From assembly GCA_013399695.1 (NCBI GenBank), contig VXAU01004747.1, positions 714,797 to 778,796 on the forward strand: 64,000 bases of DNA, in the 5' to 3' direction. This DNA is from Formicarius rufipectus. Its lineage: Eukaryota > Chordata > Aves > Passeriformes > Formicariidae. Each line of letters begins with the position of its first letter. Position 1 is the first letter of the stretch. Shown here in pieces: positions 61,549 to 64,000 of this stretch. Under the pieces are notes generated by a model. That model had not been told where the DNA came from. It did no database searches and worked only from the letters and a program-made list of their open reading frames with translations. Made by a program: the position numbers and the translations under genes.

Positions 61549-64000
61549 CGCTATGATTACATGTGCCATATTTCAAATATCAGTCAAACAAGTTGTCTGA
61601 AGTTGGGTGTCATGATAACACTTTTTGGCCATTTCAGCATTGAGGGCAGATGTGGAGGCATCATGAAGATATCAAAAATACTATATATTGAAAATATTTC
61701 TATTTTGTTTTAGAGACTATGCTGTAATTGTTTTGCAGGGCACAAGAGAAATAGTGCCTTTCTGTATTTGTGATTAATTCCAGCTCCAGAGCTGTATATT
61801 TAGCATTTGCCAGTGCTTAAAAAAATTCTCATTTGCACGTAGGCTTCCTACTTGGGAACACAACAGTAGTTGTTTTTTCTGTGGGATATTGTTTTGGTTT
61901 TAGGAATGTGGGATTTTTTGTTTGTTGTTTGTTTGTTTTGGGGTTTTTTTGTAGACACAGCATATATTCTGGGAGCAGCATAAATATATGCAAACCTTGC
62001 TCTTTTTTATTTTATTTTTTTAAATACATAGTGCCATCAACACAGTTCTGAAAGGAGTTCCTGAGGTTTTATGGTTGTTGTCATTTTAAAGACTATTTTC
62101 CTGTCTTTTTACAGTATAGTTCAGGGTTGAAATGCACTGGTGCTACAAGAATGGTATATTTTTAATCATTTCTGAAAAGTCATGTTGTAAGAACTGGTGG
62201 TATTTGGGTGTTATAGTATGGGCAAAATGAAAAACAAACCTTGATTCTCTTTCAGAATATTGTACTTGAAGGACTCCTTTAAAACATGAGATGAACTTAA
62301 AAGAGAAAACAAATCAAACCATGGGTTAAACACCATGGAAAAATGTGTGCTAATACACCTAAAGAGAAACTAATGAGGGGAGTCTTGTTAAAAACCACGG
62401 GTAGTAAGTATGAAAGTTGTTTACTGCTCCTTTCAGTGCTGCAGTTTGTCTGAAATCAATTAAATGGATGTTTCTGTGAAAAATTATCCCAAAGTACCTT
62501 GATACTGATAGGTGGAAAAATGCTTAAAAGTATAAAGCAGTATATTGATACAAATTTGTGTTATATTGAGAATTTTAGTGTAGCTTTGGAATTTACTACA
62601 GGAAAACCAAAACAAGACATCAAGATAAAACTGTGTTTCGTTTTGTGCTAGCAGGGGAGTGCGTCTCTTTTTAAGATGGGATGTGCAAGGCCACATTTTA
62701 ACAGTAGGGGAGATCAGCAAATTTTGAGGTAGCTCGAATTGGAGCAGTGAAACATATTAGAGGAAGAGAGTCTAGCAGAAAACCACTTCAGCTTTTTTTG
62801 TGTTTATTTGTATAGGGACATACATTCTCTGCAAACAAATAAGCAGTTGTCTAATTTGTGTTGTAAGAGCATCACTTTGACATCGAGCCCCGCTGTAGTT
62901 GAGTGTGCTTTGAACAGCATAGTTCAGCAACTAAAAAACCACTGTCCATGCTTTAAATTATGAAATAAAGGGACCATGCTTCTTATTCACGGTGTACATA
63001 GTAGATGCAGAGTTAAGGCTTCCTGAAGTACAGATATGGGTATAACAGCTGAACTCATTTGAATTTCAGCAGGACGTTGTCTTAATTTCTGAATCAGAGT
63101 AGAAGTATTTCTTTGAAAAATAAAACAATGGGGAAATTCCTTCTGGTATTCTCAGTGGGTTGTGTTATCTTTTTTCTTCTCTTTTAAGCACACCGTTTGC
63201 TGAACAGCACAGTCATAAAGGTCTGTTCATCTATAATGTTGGCTGTTGGGCATGGCCTCCATGTACACAAGAACATGCCAAACCTAAGCAGCAGTGACAC
63301 TGCTGAAATTTGGGGTTTTGAAAGCGTGTACACACCACAGCTTTTGCGGATTTTGAGCTTTTTGAGCTAGTTGACCTGTGTGAAAACTGGAAAGATTAAG
63401 TATGTATTCTGTTAATGCCACTTAACCATTAATTAGAGTTGAGCTTGATTGTCCCATTTTACGTGTGCTGTGTGAGCAGCACAGACAGATGTGTTGTCAT
63501 TGTGCTTCACTGTATGTTTGTGACCTTGGTTGTGTGAGGAACAGCTGTCCTGTTCCTCAGAATGCAGTGTCCTGTGTCACTTAAACCTTCCTTAAAATGT
63601 CTTCAGTGTGATTTTTCACCTTTTCCCTGGTTTAAGTTTTACTGTTTGTTAGATGATGTTGCAACTTAATATTAGAGTACTAATAGAGCAGCATTCATGT
63701 TCTTGTTGCAGCTTCTGTCAATTTGCATTTCTATTTTTAATGGTATATAATTTTGCATAAGCAATTATGCTAGATTCTGGGTCTGATTTGTAATACATGA
63801 TTCTAAATCTGTGTTGATACTCTAGATACACTTGGCTACAAAACAGCTTTCTTTGACAAGAGGTTGGCTATTACTGAGAACTTCCATGAACTGAAGTGAA
63901 ACCGTTATATTCTGATATGTCACTTTGCCAGCTAAATATACAGCCTGTTTATGCTCATCCTTTAGCTGAGCAATTCATAGGGAGGATGACTTGATCACAG

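Larger units (their letters stand above)
58701..64000 (+). other. Probable continuation of first intron; nothing else recognised
   Basis: CpG density stays raised to about 58,810, then the sequence becomes AT-rich. A T run ends in a single N at 58,860. A T/G-rich tract lies at about 61,911-61,953 and an A run near 60,806-60,817. No exon with convincing splice sites, no transposon and no RNA gene was recognised. Open frames are short and motif-free. Confidence 0.4.

Noticed and set aside
1..64000. CRISPR arrays, operons, phage or toxin systems, tRNA and rRNA genes
   Set aside because: The window has vertebrate composition and vertebrate transposons. No regularly spaced repeats, dense coding, or tRNA/rRNA sequence was seen.

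Overview
This is a 64 kb window of vertebrate nuclear DNA, almost certainly from a bird. It is AT-rich, contains no continuous protein-coding gene, and carries several CR1 LINE 3' ends in both orientations plus ERV-type LTRs of the kind common in avian genomes. Every long open reading frame is either inside a repeat, crosses the run of Ns, or is of a length expected by chance in 64 kb. I found no operon, CRISPR array, toxin system, rRNA or tRNA, and no evidence of a new biological system.

Layout. Positions 1-240 are the CpG-rich edge of a GC island that continues off the left end. From 241 to about 57,700 the sequence is intergenic or intronic. It holds: low-complexity A-rich or T-rich tracts (7.6, 9.1, 15.1, 24.4, 36.6, 37.0, 55.2 kb); an LTR-like element (22.9-23.85 kb); a solo ERVL-type LTR on the minus strand (26.0-26.5 kb), cut by a single N; a 949-base gap (27,664-28,612); CR1 copies at 37.2, 43.5, 46.4, 51.2 and 56.4 kb; a second LTR-like element (53.4-54.1 kb); and an unclassified interspersed repeat seen at about 30.16, 39.1 and 57.4 kb.

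The clearest functional element is at the right. A CpG-island promoter (about 57.73-57.91 kb) drives a plus-strand 5' untranslated exon that ends at a splice donor at 58,138. It has a CACGTG E-box, a YY1-like site and two short upstream ORFs. The remaining sequence to 64,000 looks like the first intron of that gene and carries a GC-rich minisatellite near its start. I cannot name the gene.

The most consequential observation concerns the assembly. The 1,552 bases at 26,112-27,663 are repeated at 28,638-30,189 on the other side of the N gap, with one mismatch noticed. The first copy starts right after a single N inside the LTR and stops inside the interspersed repeat. This is best read as a false duplication, with the true locus running from about 26,110 to 28,638.

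A few splice-flanked, open short segments (13,000-13,072; 17,662-17,760; 33,233-33,319; 44,375-44,417) are listed as weak exon candidates. They could belong to a gene starting in the left CpG island, but nothing in the sequence confirms this.
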